A stretch of DNA of 64,000 nt from Blastomyces gilchristii SLH14081 (taxonomy: Eukaryota; Ascomycota; Eurotiomycetes; Onygenales; Ajellomycetaceae), in contig NW_003101674.1 of assembly GCF_000003855.2 (NCBI RefSeq), forward strand, positions 1,168,734-1,232,733, read 5' to 3'. The notes under the pieces are model-generated. The model was not told where the DNA came from. It ran no database searches and worked only from the letters and a program-made list of their open reading frames with translations. Below, piece by piece: positions 38,936-50,698 of the stretch (position 1 is its first letter; each line of letters opens with the position of its first letter). The position numbers and the translations under genes are program-made.

Positions 38936-40086
38936 TATCAAAACTTATCTGATCAACTTAACTAATCATTTATTAATATAGAATCATATTCAACAGAAGA
39001 AGATAAAAAGCAGAGAAAGTTCAGTGATAATTGAATTGTATAACTGTTATGAAGAGTTGACAATTTTTGACAATTTTTATGATTTATTTACTGCTAAAAA
39101 GTTCTTCTTGATTTTTTGCTGAGTATGAGAAATCATTGACTTTGATCAATTCTCTGAGTGAGAATAATAATATATGAAACATAAGTTAACATCAGTTTGA
39201 AAAACATCAGACTGAGAAATAAGAAACTGATTCTGAAAAATAGAGATATATATAAACCTGATAACTCAAGTTAAAATATTTAATGATGCTGATACAAATG
39301 AAAATTTCATCAGAGCTATACTGTAATAACAAGATATTCTGACATTTTAAGATTTTATAAGTGATGTTTCTGAATATCAATAAATTGTCAGAGATGATTT
39401 TGCAGAGACAATTCAGAATACTCTGACAGTCAAAAAAAGATGTATGATGAAAGATATATAAGAGAAGATGTGAAAAAAGATAAAATTTTCAGATGCACTT
39501 TCAGCAAAAGACAGATCTGTGATGTAGAGTGTTCAGCAATACAGAGAGTTCTGATATAACTTATTTCTATTTCAATATATTTAGTTTTCTATGAGTTTTA
39601 TATATAAATTAGTTAATATATACTTTAATATATATAATTAGAATATACCTGTCTTGATATTCATTGATGAAAATTGTCATATTCTCTAAAATTTGTATGA
39701 TTATAACTGCAGCAGAATCACTGATTTCACTGTATTAGAAAATCTTCTTATTTATCTGAAATTCTGTAGATATATTTCTGATAGTATATTAAACACTTAT
39801 TTCTAATTAATAGAAATGATTTTATATTCAAAATAGCTGTAGTTCATTCAATGATAGTCTGTGTAGATAGTATTTATTCTGAAAATAAGATATGAATAAA
39901 ATCTGTCAGATATATCAATTAATTGTGTTCAGAAGTCTTCTGAAATATGAAAGTATTTATTACATAGTAATATAAAAGAATCAATAATATATATAAAGAG
40001 AATGTTAACTTGTCATTCTTCTTTTCTTTTCTTTCTTCTTTCTTCTCACAATTAGACTGACCGTGTGACCGTGTAGACTGACTGTG

Positions 40087-41072
40087 TGACCGTGTCTGAG
40101 ACTAGAATCAGATTTTTTGATAGTCTCATTATCAATTCAACTGATCTCATTACACAGTTTTAACATTAGATAGTAGTTTTATACTGTCTCAGTGAGACTT
40201 ACTGTCTACTCTTATCACATTTTTCAAATGAGACCATGATTTTCACTTCTCAATTTAAATTATTTTTATTGCTTTAAATGACTTTAAATCTCATTTGAGT
40301 GTTATCAAAAAGTGTTACTTTTTAAAAAATTAAAAATAGTCTAAAAAAAACCTTAAAATGTCTAAAAATAGTAACTTTATGTCAAGAATAGAACTAAATG
40401 AAACCAAATGAAATCACTTTCTCATTTTTTTCAAGTCATGGTTTCATTTTAAGATCTAATATATAGTCACTTTACATGTTTTTTTAATAGCCAGTCTCAG
40501 CGGGATTCACGCCAAGAAATGTATGAGACCAGATTAAATGAGATTAAATGTGAAATTCATGATCCTGGCGGCCAGTCTATGACCGTGTCTGAGATCAGAA
40601 CCAGATTTTTTGATAGTTTTATTATCAATTCAACTGATCTCATTACACGGTTTTAACATTAGATAGTAGTCTCATACTGTCTCAGTGAGACTTACTGTCT
40701 ACTCTTATCACATTTTTCAAATGAGATCATGATTTTCACTTCTCAATTTAAATTATTTTTATTGCTTTAAATGACTTTAAATCTCATTTAAGTGTTATCA
40801 AAAAGTGTTACTTTTTAAAAAATTAAAAATAGTCTAAAAAAAACCTTAAAATGTCTAAAAATAGTAACTTTATATTAAGAATGAAACTAAATGAGATCAA
40901 ATGAGATTACTTTCTTATTTTTTTCAAGTCATGATTTCATTTTAAGATCTGATATAGAGTCACTTTACATGTTTTTTTTAATAGTCAGTCTCAGTGAGAT
41001 TCACACTAAGAAATGTATAAGATCAGATCAAATGAGATCAAATGTGAAATTTATAATCTCAGTAGCCAGTCT
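40087..41072 (+). repeat. 493-base tandem duplication
   Basis: Two head-to-tail copies, 40087-40579 and 40580-41072, near-identical in length and very similar in sequence, each opening with TGACCGTGTCTGAGA or close to it and ending with CCAGTCTA. The differences are mostly C/T and G/A. The left flank has TAGACTGACCG (40063) and the right end of each copy has GGCCAGTCTA or AGCCAGTCTA, so TAGACTG/CAGTCTA may be short inverted ends of a small non-autonomous DNA element. No coding capacity seen. Confidence 0.78.
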
Positions 41073-41331
41073 ACTCACAATCATATTATAATGCAAATAT
41101 TGATTTATCAGCTTACTCAGCTTACTCAGTCTTTTCTCATCTTCAGTAAGATTAGTATTCTGTCAGTTGCAATAGAAAGCTTTAAGAATCAAAAGTTCTA
41201 ATATAAAATACTGTGTGTGCACAGTACAGCAAGAATATCAGTGAATCATTATATCAGTATTAACAACAGCATTAATAACAGTATTAATAACAGTAATAAT
41301 AATAATAACAGCAGTACAAATAGTCAGTAAT

Positions 41332-41344
41332 ACTCTCAAGTGTA
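41332..41344 (+). repeat. Target site duplication, left, of SINE copy 1
   Basis: The 13 bases 'actctcaagtgta' are repeated exactly after the poly(A) tail at 41737-41749. Confidence 0.92.
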
Positions 41345-41697
41345 GCCCTGGTGGCCGAATGATTAATGCAGCCACTCAGTAGTGCCTTGGCATGGAAAAT
41401 CAAGGCGCGTGGGTTCAAAACCCGCAGGGGATACATTAAATCTGGAACTCAAGCACCTCAGGTTTCTAATAAATACAGAGGTGTACAAATCACTTCAATG
41501 AATCGCTCTATGTTCCTAGGCTGAGAAGTTATTATCACATGTATCTAATTGTCACTTCTTTGTATTTTCCTATGTTCTTGTTATCTTGACATGATCTCAA
41601 CACCTGTATTTCCTCCTGTATAACCAACACTTGACCTGTATTTAACATCACACAAGGACTTATTATAAGCTCCGCTTGCATATGAGTATAATGAAAG

Positions 41698-41736
<39 letters not shown>
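41345..41736 (+). mobile_element. tRNA-headed SINE, copy 1
   Basis: A 392-base retroposon. The first 85 or so bases are tRNA-like of the long-variable-arm (serine/leucine) class: TGGCCGAATGATTAATGC fits a Pol III A box and GGGTTCAAAACCC a B box, with CCCTG and CAGGG arms closing the acceptor. A body of about 265 bases follows and then a 39-40 base poly(A) tail. The element is bounded by the 13-base target duplication. It lacks coding capacity and needs a LINE partner for movement. Family membership is proven by the second copy at 51954-52326, which shares head, body and 3' end. The A box is not perfect, so promoter activity is uncertain. Confidence 0.9.
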
Positions 41737-41742
<6 letters not shown>

Positions 41743-41749
41743 AAGTGTA
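41737..41749 (+). repeat. Target site duplication, right, of SINE copy 1
   Basis: Exact repeat of the left 13 bases, directly after the A tail. Confidence 0.92.
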
Positions 41750-41779
41750 CACATGCAGCAGCTGTAAAAGTATAAGAGA

Positions 41780-42330
41780 AAGAGATAGTGATTAGACTGA
41801 AAACTCTCAATCAGTCAGATAAGTTAATAATATATGAATATTGTATCTCATATATCTTTTCTCATTATATTGATACTGTTTGTGACAAAGTTGAAGAAAG
41901 CACAAAGTCATGTTTAAACTGTAATTATGAAAAGAAAGATTGTACAATATACTCTGATAAATTCAAAGATGAAATCAAAAATCTAGTCTGAACTCATGAG
42001 TTTTATCTTATCATCTCAACAGTTATAAAGAAATCAGTGAAGTCAGTCATACTAAAGATGATAAAGAATTTATTCAAGTAAATCAAGAAAGTAAAGACAC
42101 ACTGATAGAAAGCAGAAAATCAAAAAATGAAGAGTATAGCTATTACATTGAAAGTCTTAAATACATCTATCAGTTCTGCTGAAAAAGTCAAACTTGAAAT
42201 TAAGAAGATTAAGTTGAATATTGAAAGAATTAAATTGAAGATTGAAAAGAAGAAAATTATTATAAAGAAGAAGAAAATTATTATTAAAAAGATAAAATTA
42301 AATATTGAAAACACAAAGCTTACGATTCAG
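41780..42330 (+). pseudogene. Unidentified repeat relic with Cys- and Lys-rich frames
   Basis: A 67-residue frame (41788-41991) contains CLNCNYEKKDC, resembling short cysteine motifs seen in multicopy fungal proteins; a following frame (42127-42333) is a lysine/isoleucine-rich probable coiled coil. They look like pieces of one decayed gene separated by a stop. I cannot name the family. It lies just before the chromovirus insertion. Confidence 0.4.
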
Positions 42331-42386
42331 TAGAAGATCTTGAGATCAGTTAATAATTATTATAAAAGCTAAAAAGCAGTAATGAA

Positions 42387-42391
42387 GAATC
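42387..42391 (+). repeat. Target site duplication (GAATC), left, of chromovirus
   Basis: GAATC precedes the 5' LTR and recurs exactly at 51232-51236 after the 3' LTR, the 5-base duplication expected for Ty3/Gypsy integration. Confidence 0.9.
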
Positions 42392-42924
42392 TGTCACACT
42401 CTCAGCCGCGTCAAGACTCTGTTGCGGTTTTACACGGCTCATTGATTTCATGTGAATGATTTCATTTCATCTGAATCAGTTTTCAATCACTCTATGACAT
42501 CATTCAGATATATCATAGAAAGATCTGATTGATGAATATGAGAACTCTGCTTCTATATAAGATCAGCAGATTACTCTTTCTTAATAATAAGATGCTGCTG
42601 AGATATTACTGCAGTTATTCTCACTCATGAAATGAGAGAAGAGTATCTGCTCATTATCTATATAGAATAGCTAGATGCTGACTTCTTATTAAAGAAGTCA
42701 GTGATTTGTTTTTCTTCTACTGAAATATATATAAGAGTTACTGTATATCTTATATAATCTTCTTAGTATACTAAGTATTATATCTGTGATATTCTTATAA
42801 TAACTCTGTAGTCTATAAGCTCACTATTTAAGTAAGATAGTTAAGCTCACTTATACAGCTTCTTAAACAACTATCTCTATGTAATATCACTGACTAGTTA
42901 CTGCTTCAGTTTCATTATATTATA
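42392..42924 (+). repeat. 5' LTR of chromovirus
   Basis: 533 bases starting TGTCAC. It aligns along its length with 50699-51231; the first 60 bases retain CG-rich words (CCGCG, TTGCGG, CACGGC) that are A/T in the 3' copy. Confidence 0.92.
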
Positions 42925-42981
42925 ATTTGAATCACTTAATCTGATTATAAGTTTGAATCAGTTGAGCTTTAACAGATTAAT

Positions 42982-43950
42982 ATGACTTTATACACTCATG
43001 CTGAGACTGATCTGATCTCACTCTCTGAAGAAAACACTACACTATTCTCTAGAGTATGTACATCTCTACTCTGACAGAAATCTGAGATTTCTGAACCTGC
43101 TGCATATTTTAACATGAGCTTTTTAACTGCTCTGTTATTATCACGGCCTCTACACACCTACATCTATTATAAAGATAGAGAGATTAAGATCAGAGATTCT
43201 CTGAAATATAAGAGAAACATCTTATCTGAATTTCACAGCTTTATTTATACTCTTGAATGAAAATTTCATCTTAATCTGAGCTAGTATAATACTCATAAAA
43301 TATAAGTAATATATGCTGTCAACCTTCTTGAAGGCATCTCTGCAACTACTTAAGTCACTAAGAAGAGAGAGCTTGAGTGTATCAATACTGTTATAACTTG
43401 AGAAGAATTCAAGAACTTTCTACTGAATCAAATTAAAGATCACTGTAACTGTGACTTCACAGCAGCACAGTAATTTAACTTATTATATTAATAAGATAAT
43501 GAGAATTCTTCTGATTTCAATACAAGATTTGAAGAATATTGAAAGAAATTGACTAATGATTTGAATTAATTAAAAACACAGCTTTATCTTATAAAGCTGA
43601 CTTATAAGATGCAGATAATAATATTATAATATCAGAGTTTATCAATTAATCACACTGAGCTTGTTAACCTGACTTTTCAGATCTACTTAAATAGTTAATT
43701 CTCTGAGAAAAAGATTAATAAGATCTCTTCTAAGTAATCAATAATAAAATCTAAACAGTGCTGTGATAACTTCAGTATAAAGAAAGTAAAGAAGAATTTC
43801 AAGTATTCTGACTCTTCACTCACTGTAAAGAAATATTAAAAAAGATTTGATAAAGATCTCTGTTTCAACTGCAGAGCTGATGATTACTATATCAGTGATT
43901 GTAAGAAGCTGAAGAAGAGAAGAAACTGAGAAGATATCTTCTTAAAGTTA
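42982..43950 (+). pseudogene. Degraded gag of chromovirus
   Basis: A frame starting at ATG 42982 reads as a gag-like protein with several stops. Near 43863-43916 it contains the zinc knuckle CFNCRADDYYISDCKK, a CCHC-type box whose histidine position appears changed to tyrosine. Capsid regions show the usual FNTRFEEY-like motif upstream. Non-functional because of stops. Confidence 0.82.
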
Positions 43951-46900
43951 ACTTCTCTTCTGACAAATGTATTCATGAAAGATAAAGAGAAGAAAGAAAT
44001 AAAGAATTAATAATTCTTATATCTTTAAGTTCATGTTATAATTACAATATATACTCTGAATGAGAAGATATCAGTGAGATGTTTACTTGACTCTGAAGTA
44101 AATATCAACTTCATATTCTATTTCTTTTCTTTAATGAAGAGTTGAAAGAAGATAGATCTGTCAGATTATGTGAAATTTACTGATAATATAAAATATCACT
44201 ATTTTAGCATAATTCAAGTGAAGTGTGTAATTACAGACTTAGAAGAAATCTTCAAGAAGAGCAGTCTGCTTCTTCATACAGTTAATATTATAGATAAAAA
44301 TGTCATTCTAGATCTCTTATAATTGAGAGAAAACAATTCTCTCATTGACTGAGTCACTCAGATATGATGATATTATCTCACTAATAAAGAGACAGTGATA
44401 GAGAAATCTGAAGAGTTTTATCAGAAGAATCTTGAGAAAAAGATAGAGTTGATATACTATGTAGTAGGTGATTAAGACTTGAGAATAGATAAAGAAGTCA
44501 TCACTTTCACTGTAAGATTAATAGCAGTATTCATTATTAAAGATGAATGTACACAACATCTCTTTACAGATTATAAGAATATCTTTTCAGAAAGAAAAGC
44601 AGTGAAGTTTTCTGATATCAAGATATAATATAAGATTTATCTTAAAGACAGTGTAACAGTACTGTACAGATCTCTTTATAACTTGTCTATAAAGAAATTA
44701 GATATTCTATGCAAATATCTTGAAGAAGTGTAATTAAAGAACTGAATACACTTATCAAAGAGTCTGACAGAGATGTCTATACTCTTTGTACTTAAGAAGA
44801 ATAATAGACTACATCTATGCATAGACTACAGAGGCCTTAATAAGATGATGATTAAGAATCACTATTCATTACTATTGATTAATGAGATAATTGATCAATT
44901 ATCTGAAGCAAAGATATTCTCAAAGATTGATATATAAGATATCTATCATAGAATCAGAGTTAATGAAGATGATGTTTGAAAAACAGCTTTTTATATCAAG
45001 TATAGTAATTTTAAATATCTTGTTTTATCTTTTAATCTTTGTAATACTTCAGCTATCTTTCAGATCTATATAAATAAGACACTGCAGAGTCTTGTTAATA
45101 TCTTCTGTATAGTATATCTGAACAATATTCTAATCTTCTTAAAATCAGAGAAAGAACATGATACTCATGTTTGAGAAGTATTGAGTCACTTGAGACAGTA
45201 TTAACTCTATATAAACACTGAAAAATACTTGTTCTACATGCAGGAGATTGATTTCTTAGATTATATTATTGAAGTGAACAGCATTTCAATGAACAGAAGC
45301 TGAGTCTCTGTTATTGAGAACTGACTGACACTGTGAATGTATTATGAGATGCAGATATTTCTAGAATTTATGAATTTCTACAGATGATTCATCTATACAT
45401 ATTCATGAATTACTATCTCTCTTACAGATCTGTTAAAGAGAAGTATGAAAGATAGAAAAATAGAACTATTTATTCTCACTCAAGACACTGCACAGATGTT
45501 TGCAGAATTGAAACAAGCTTTTATAAATATTACAATACTGAATCACTTTAACTCTGACTTATTCAGTCAGTGTGAGACTGATGCATCTGAAAATGAAGTC
45601 TGTGAAATCTTTTCACAGTTGACACTGAAGACCTTTCAATATTGAAAGAATTAGAGAATAATTATTTCTGAGAAAACAGACAATGAATTGTCTGTGAGAG
45701 AAGACTTTTTCACAGAGTCTATAAGATACTGTAAATGAAGATCAGTGATCTTCTTCTTCAAGAAGTTATCACTCATGTAGAGAAGATATAATATTCATGA
45801 TTAGAAGATGTTAGTAATTATTAAATTCTTTAAGATCTAGCAATATTATCTTCAGAGTAGTAAGTACTCAGTATAAGTTCTCACTGATTATATAAATCTA
45901 TATTACTTCTTAATAACAAAGAGCTTGATAGAATGTCAAGTCAGGTAAGTGAAGCTGCTTTCAAAGTATAATTTCTATATTTAATATTATTCAGATCAGC
46001 TTAATTTCACTGACATATTATTTAAACAGTCTGATTATAATATCATTGATATGAAGAAGAATTCTATAAAAGAATCTCTATTATCACTGCAGAAGAAGCT
46101 GACTGCAGAGAATTGAGATTTTCTGAAGCTTAGAAATAGTACTGATAAGACAGCTGTATAACTCAGTATAGAAGATGAAAGAAAACCCAGATTCTCACAG
46201 AGAACTGATACTAAAGATTATAAGCTTCTCATATTATATCTTACTATTATTGAATTGATAAAGAATGAAACAGTCTACAATCTTTCAACTTAACTACTTT
46301 TAAAATTTATTAATAAGTTACAGAAGAGAGACATCTCTACTATAGCTTGAATTCAGAAGTTGAAGAAAAAAGAATCTGATTTGAACTTGAAAGAGACAGA
46401 CTCTGAGCAGAGCAGTGTCACTAAGAAACTAAGTTATTAATAACTAGAAGAATATGAACTTCTACTGCTGAATGATTCAGTCTTTGTCTCTTATAGTGAA
46501 GCAGTGTGTCAGAAGTTATTAAGAATTCATTATAATAATTCTCATACAGAGTACTTCAGATTAGAGAAGACTGAGAAGCTTCTAAAATATAAATATATTT
46601 AAGACAAGCTTCAGACAGATATCAAAGAGTATATTAAGACTTATAATATCTGTTAAAAGATAAAGATCTCACAGTATAAGTAATATAATAAGTTAATATC
46701 ACTGTCTATTTCAAAGAGCTTATAACAGAATCTATTGATGAATTTCATAGTTGATCTGCTGAAGTTGACAAGAGTCAAAGAATATGACTTAATTTTAATC
46801 ATTGTTAACTGCTTTACAAAGATGACTAGATATATTTCTACTTATAAAAAGATTAAAGTCTCTGAATTAACTGATCTGTTTTTAAATATTATTATTTATA

Positions 46901-47322
46901 ATTACAGTGCTCTGAAATCATTGATAATAGATTAAGAATTCCTCTTTATCAGCAAATACTGATCAGCTTTTTACTATTATCTTATAATAAAATATCTTCT
47001 CAGTATTATATTTCATTCACAGACAGATAATCAGACTGAATATCAGAATCAGATACTAGAACAGTATCTTTAAGCATTCTGTTTATATTATCAGAATAAT
47101 TAATCTAAACATCTTCTAATTATTAAATTTATATATAATAATATAAAGAATACAATCTTAAAGATATCTTCTTTCTATACTTATTATAAATATAATTCTT
47201 CATTACTTAGTAATGTTACAGACAATATTTCAAAGAAAAGAATAGACAGTCAGAATATTAAATAGATACAGAGAATAGAGTATCTCTCAGTATCGAAACT
47301 TTTAAATAAAATTTATAAGAAG

Positions 47323-47335
47323 ACAGTAAAAAGCA
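47323..47335 (+). repeat. Target site duplication, left, of nested element
   Basis: 'acagtaaaaagca' recurs exactly at 48378-48390, with the 1042-base element between the copies. Confidence 0.9.
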
Positions 47336-48377
47336 GGCCCGGTGGCGTAGTGGTTAACTACGCTACCATGGAGCCTCAATTAGCGGCCTTCCCCCCGGGG
47401 AATGAATGTCAAGAGAGGGCAGGTTCGAACCCTGCGAGGGCCATCTTAACCACAGCTTCCACTGTTAAGTCATAAAACAGTACCGGGGGCCCCCGGGTGC
47501 ACTATAGTGAATCATCATCAAGCTTAAGATGTCCATCCCGGGGGTCCCCGGGCGCTAATTCTCACTGATCTTAGGGTTAACAGCCCCCCGGGCGCTTCAA
47601 GTTAGATCAGTACTAGAGTGATTGAAGTCTAGAGTGCCCGCAGGATAGCAAATCATCATCAAGCTTAACTGACCAGGCCTCATCCCCCTCACTCTAGGCA
47701 CCCACTTCCAGGGAATGAGATTTAAAAACTATCTGATTAGAACACCCTGGGCCTAGCAAGAACCTAGGTGAGACAAGGCCTAGGTGCCCTTAATAGGTGG
47801 TTAGTGCAAGCAAGACTGTGACAGCCAATTGGTAGGCTGAAATGCTGAGATTGGCAGCTGGAAGATTAGAGACTTAACTAGAATTGAGTAGCTCTGATGT
47901 TATTCTTAGTGAGGATCCCACTTATGAGTAAGCTAGTTACAGGAGCTAGCTGGGCGGTGGCCCTTTAGAGGGAATGATAACCCCTGAAGCAGGCCTGAGA
48001 GAACAGAGGCGGCGGTCAGTTATATAGAGTGTTAAAATATGTATATAGCTTAAGGTGTAAACTGCAGAGATCTTGTTCTGTAGATCTATTTAATGTGTCT
48101 ATCTTTGAAACTGTGTTCTTTTTCTCTTTTCCTTTGTCATGATATTATCAAATGGTTTCAAAGTATTAAAAGATGTTAAAACACTGCAATTTGTAAACAG
48201 TTTTTGTATTCTGAGCTGGAATTTTCTGATTTTGTATATCTGAAATTGATGAATGTATAATAGTTAACTTTACAGACATAGGAAAAACTCTGAGAACTAA
48301 AAGTTCTCAGATAGATGTCATAGTCTCTGACTGTATACATCTATAATTGAAGAATAATAATAATAATAATAATAATA
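47336..48377 (+). mobile_element. tRNA-headed retroposon nested in chromovirus pol
   Basis: A 1042-base insertion with a 13-base target duplication. The head (47336-47443) is tRNA-like: TGGCGTAGTGG matches the A box and GGTTCGAACCC is a perfect B box, with GGCCC/GGGCC arms. The body carries GC-rich hairpins (about 47483-47498, 47538-47556) and two copies of AATCATCATCAAGCTTAA. The 3' end is an AAT repeat (48355-48377), like copy 2 of the other SINE. The first 670 bases have normal GC content in an otherwise mutated retrotransposon. I see no reverse transcriptase, so it looks like an unusually long SINE or a chimera. It shares no clear body sequence with the SINE at 41345. Confidence 0.85.
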
Positions 48378-48390
48378 ACAGTAAAAAGCA
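48378..48390 (+). repeat. Target site duplication, right, of nested element
   Basis: Exact copy of 47323-47335, directly after the AAT tail. Confidence 0.9.
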
Positions 48391-48689
48391 TCTGCTATAC
48401 TTAGAAGTAGTAGATAGAATATTATAATTAAAAACATCTTTTAATAAAGTTCTTAATAGAGAATCAAGTACTACTTTCAGCAAAGAATATCAAGATAATA
48501 AGATTATATAAAAAGCTTAGTGAGTGATGACTAGAATCTTTCTCAGTAACAAGAGTAATAAGTAAGCAGATATATAAGTTAAAATTATTCTCAGAATTGA
48601 AATTAATTCATTCTATTTTTCACATTTTCTATTTAAAGCTCTATAAGTAATATCTCAGAGTAGAGCTATCTCAGCTGAATAATATTAAG

Positions 48690-48850
48690 ATTGAGAGTGA
48701 TACTGAATATCTTATGAAGAAAATATTGAATAAATGAATATATTACAGTAAGCTTCAATATCTTATTAAATAAGAAGATTATTCATTATCAGAGAATTTA
48801 TAAGAACTGCTTAAGCATTTGAAAAATACTGAGAAAGAGATTATAAGCTA
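48690..48850 (+). pseudogene. Chromodomain of the chromovirus integrase
   Basis: Read with stops, the segment gives EYLMKKILNK, IYYSKLQYLIK and EDYSLSENL, which correspond to the chromodomain pattern of chromoviral integrases (valine-glutamate-lysine-isoleucine-leucine, then KWxxYxxxxxTWEP). In active elements this domain directs integration to histone-marked chromatin; here it is disrupted. Confidence 0.8.
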
Positions 48851-48869
48851 TGAGATAACTAGTAGAGAC

Positions 48870-50698
48870 TGCTCTATTATATATTAGAGATATTGAGTAA
48901 GAAATATTACTTAAGACTTCTTATTTTTTTTAAAGAATTTTTTAGAGATAATCTTGCAGTGATAAGTTAGTATCTTATTAACTTTATAGCACTCTTCTTC
49001 TATTTTCTCTTAAAGAGTTTTTAGAAGTTTAATAAGACTACACAAGTGTAAAATTTCTGAAGTGATTAAAGAAAAGAGATATTTGAAATTAATAAAGATT
49101 AATATTATCAATCTGCAGATCACTGCTATTTTAAATAAGATCACAGCCTGTTAAAAAAGTAAAAAGAGAGAAATCTCAGAGTCTACTCATCAATAATCAC
49201 ACTCTTATTAAACTCATTCTTCACTGTTAAAGTCTTTAGTATCAGTATCTTTATCTGCTGAGAAGTTAGCACTGTGATACTGCAGAGAAGCATGCTATAG
49301 AAGAGTATAAGAGATATTTAAAGTATTAACTTATTAATTTATAAAGTATCTTAGTTATCTGCTTTAATTAAAGTGAGATTCTTTTTAATCAGTGATTAAT
49401 CTCTGTGATACTTTTAACAGTGATATCAGCTGACTTCTTCTTAAGATCAGTCATTCTGAGATGTTTTTTTATCTTAAAGATTCACACTTTCATCTTCTTT
49501 TACAAATGAGTAAGAGAGATCTCTTCAGTCTTAATAGAATCTGTTAACACTTGAAGCTCTGAGACTCTCACTCTGTACTACTTAAGTATCTAGACTTCTT
49601 ATCAGAGCTGATATAATGTCTTTCTATAAGATAATACTTACAGAGAGACAGAAGTTGTTGTTGCAGATATAACAGAAATAATAAGAGTGAAAGAAGAAGC
49701 AGATATATAAAATCTCTCTCTTCTTCAGCTGTTTAGCACAGTGCAGACAGATGACAGTGTCAGTTAGAAGTCACACTGAAGCCTTCTTACAGAGAAAAGA
49801 CAAAGAAACTGCAGAACTCTGCAGACTCAACTCAGCAGCATTCTGAGCAGAACTCAGATATGCTGTGAGAGAGAAACTACAGATTGAGCTTCTCAGAGTC
49901 ACTGTCTCTGAAATCAAGCTCTCTCTGAGTTTCTCTTTAAATGATTATATGAGGTCATACATCACTGTATTGACTGAGAGAGAAGACAGTGTTATAACAG
50001 TGATAAGAGAGATAGAGAAAGAACTGAATATAGATAAACTGACTGATAGAAGAGATAATATCTCACTGCAAGGCACAGTAACTATCATCACAGCTGTAAG
50101 AGAAGTAGAAGAAGAAGAAGAAGAAAATATAATAATAAGAGCAGTGCTTCTGCAGCTTATTAATACTGCTACTTTCATTTTCAATCTGACTTTCTTAACA
50201 GTTATGAAGACTGCAGCTACATCACAAAGATATTTATTATTCACTAGAAAATGTCAGAATAAGTCTCTTATTATCTCTTAAGAATAATGCTTTCATACAC
50301 TCACTATTACAGATGAAGAGAGGGAAGAAAAATATATCATAGAGAAGAGAGAGATCTTTTTAAAAAATTCTATTACTACTGTTAACTTTGTCTCTAAAAC
50401 ACATTACTTTTATAAGAAATTTCATATATAGAACAGAATATGATGAGAGATCTATAAGTCACTTATTAACTATATTTTTCATATTTTAAATTAATATATA
50501 AGAAACTTACTTATCATGTATTTAATTTAAATGAAGATGAGAAAAGAAAGATTTACACAGTCAGTAGAAAAACTCATCTATTTCTTTATACAGTATATAT
50601 ACTGTTAATCAGTTGATAACTGTTACTATATAATAAAGATAATTTCTAATTCAGTAATCTTAAGAGCATTAGAACTATACTTTTAAAGAGAAAAATAT
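48870..50698 (+). other. Extra 1.8 kb between chromodomain and 3' LTR
   Basis: No domain recognised. One 138-residue frame without stops (49865-50281) survives and has an acidic run of seven Glu residues; its other strand is open too, so it may be chance. Chromoviruses usually have little sequence here, so this could be an added gene, a long untranslated region or another nested insertion. Confidence 0.5.

Larger units (their letters stand above)
34250..40060. repeat. Unidentified heavily mutated repeat sequence
   Basis: Dense RIP-type mutation, no intact reading frame. Short coding-like stretches remain on both strands, but I could not match them to reverse transcriptase, integrase or transposase motifs. 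The stretch includes the assembly gap and a degenerate minisatellite. Probably remains of one or more transposons. Confidence 0.5.
44040..48870 (+). pseudogene. Degraded pol of chromovirus, interrupted by an insertion
   Basis: Read with stops, the segment shows an aspartic protease site (CLLDSEVN near 44079, DSG changed), reverse transcriptase (LFVLKKNNRLHLCIDYRGLN near 44785-44845; YLNNILIF near 45115 where the catalytic DD is changed to NN), RNase H (about 45540-46030), and integrase with its zinc region (about 46540-46690) and core (FIVDLL and LIIVNCFTKM near 46735-46840). The coding sequence breaks at 47335 for the nested element and resumes at 48391 with the integrase tail and chromodomain. 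The NN and other changes match RIP. Confidence 0.88.

Noticed and set aside
41345..41432. A functional tRNA gene
   Set aside because: The acceptor and D-arm pairing are imperfect, the anticodon arm is unclear, and it is joined to a SINE body with target duplications.
47336..47443. A functional tRNA gene in the AT block
   Set aside because: Perfect B box but mismatched acceptor and overlong middle; it is the head of a retroposon with a 13-base duplication.
49865..50281. A host gene in the AT block
   Set aside because: No motif, both strands open, and it lies between chromovirus pol and 3' LTR.
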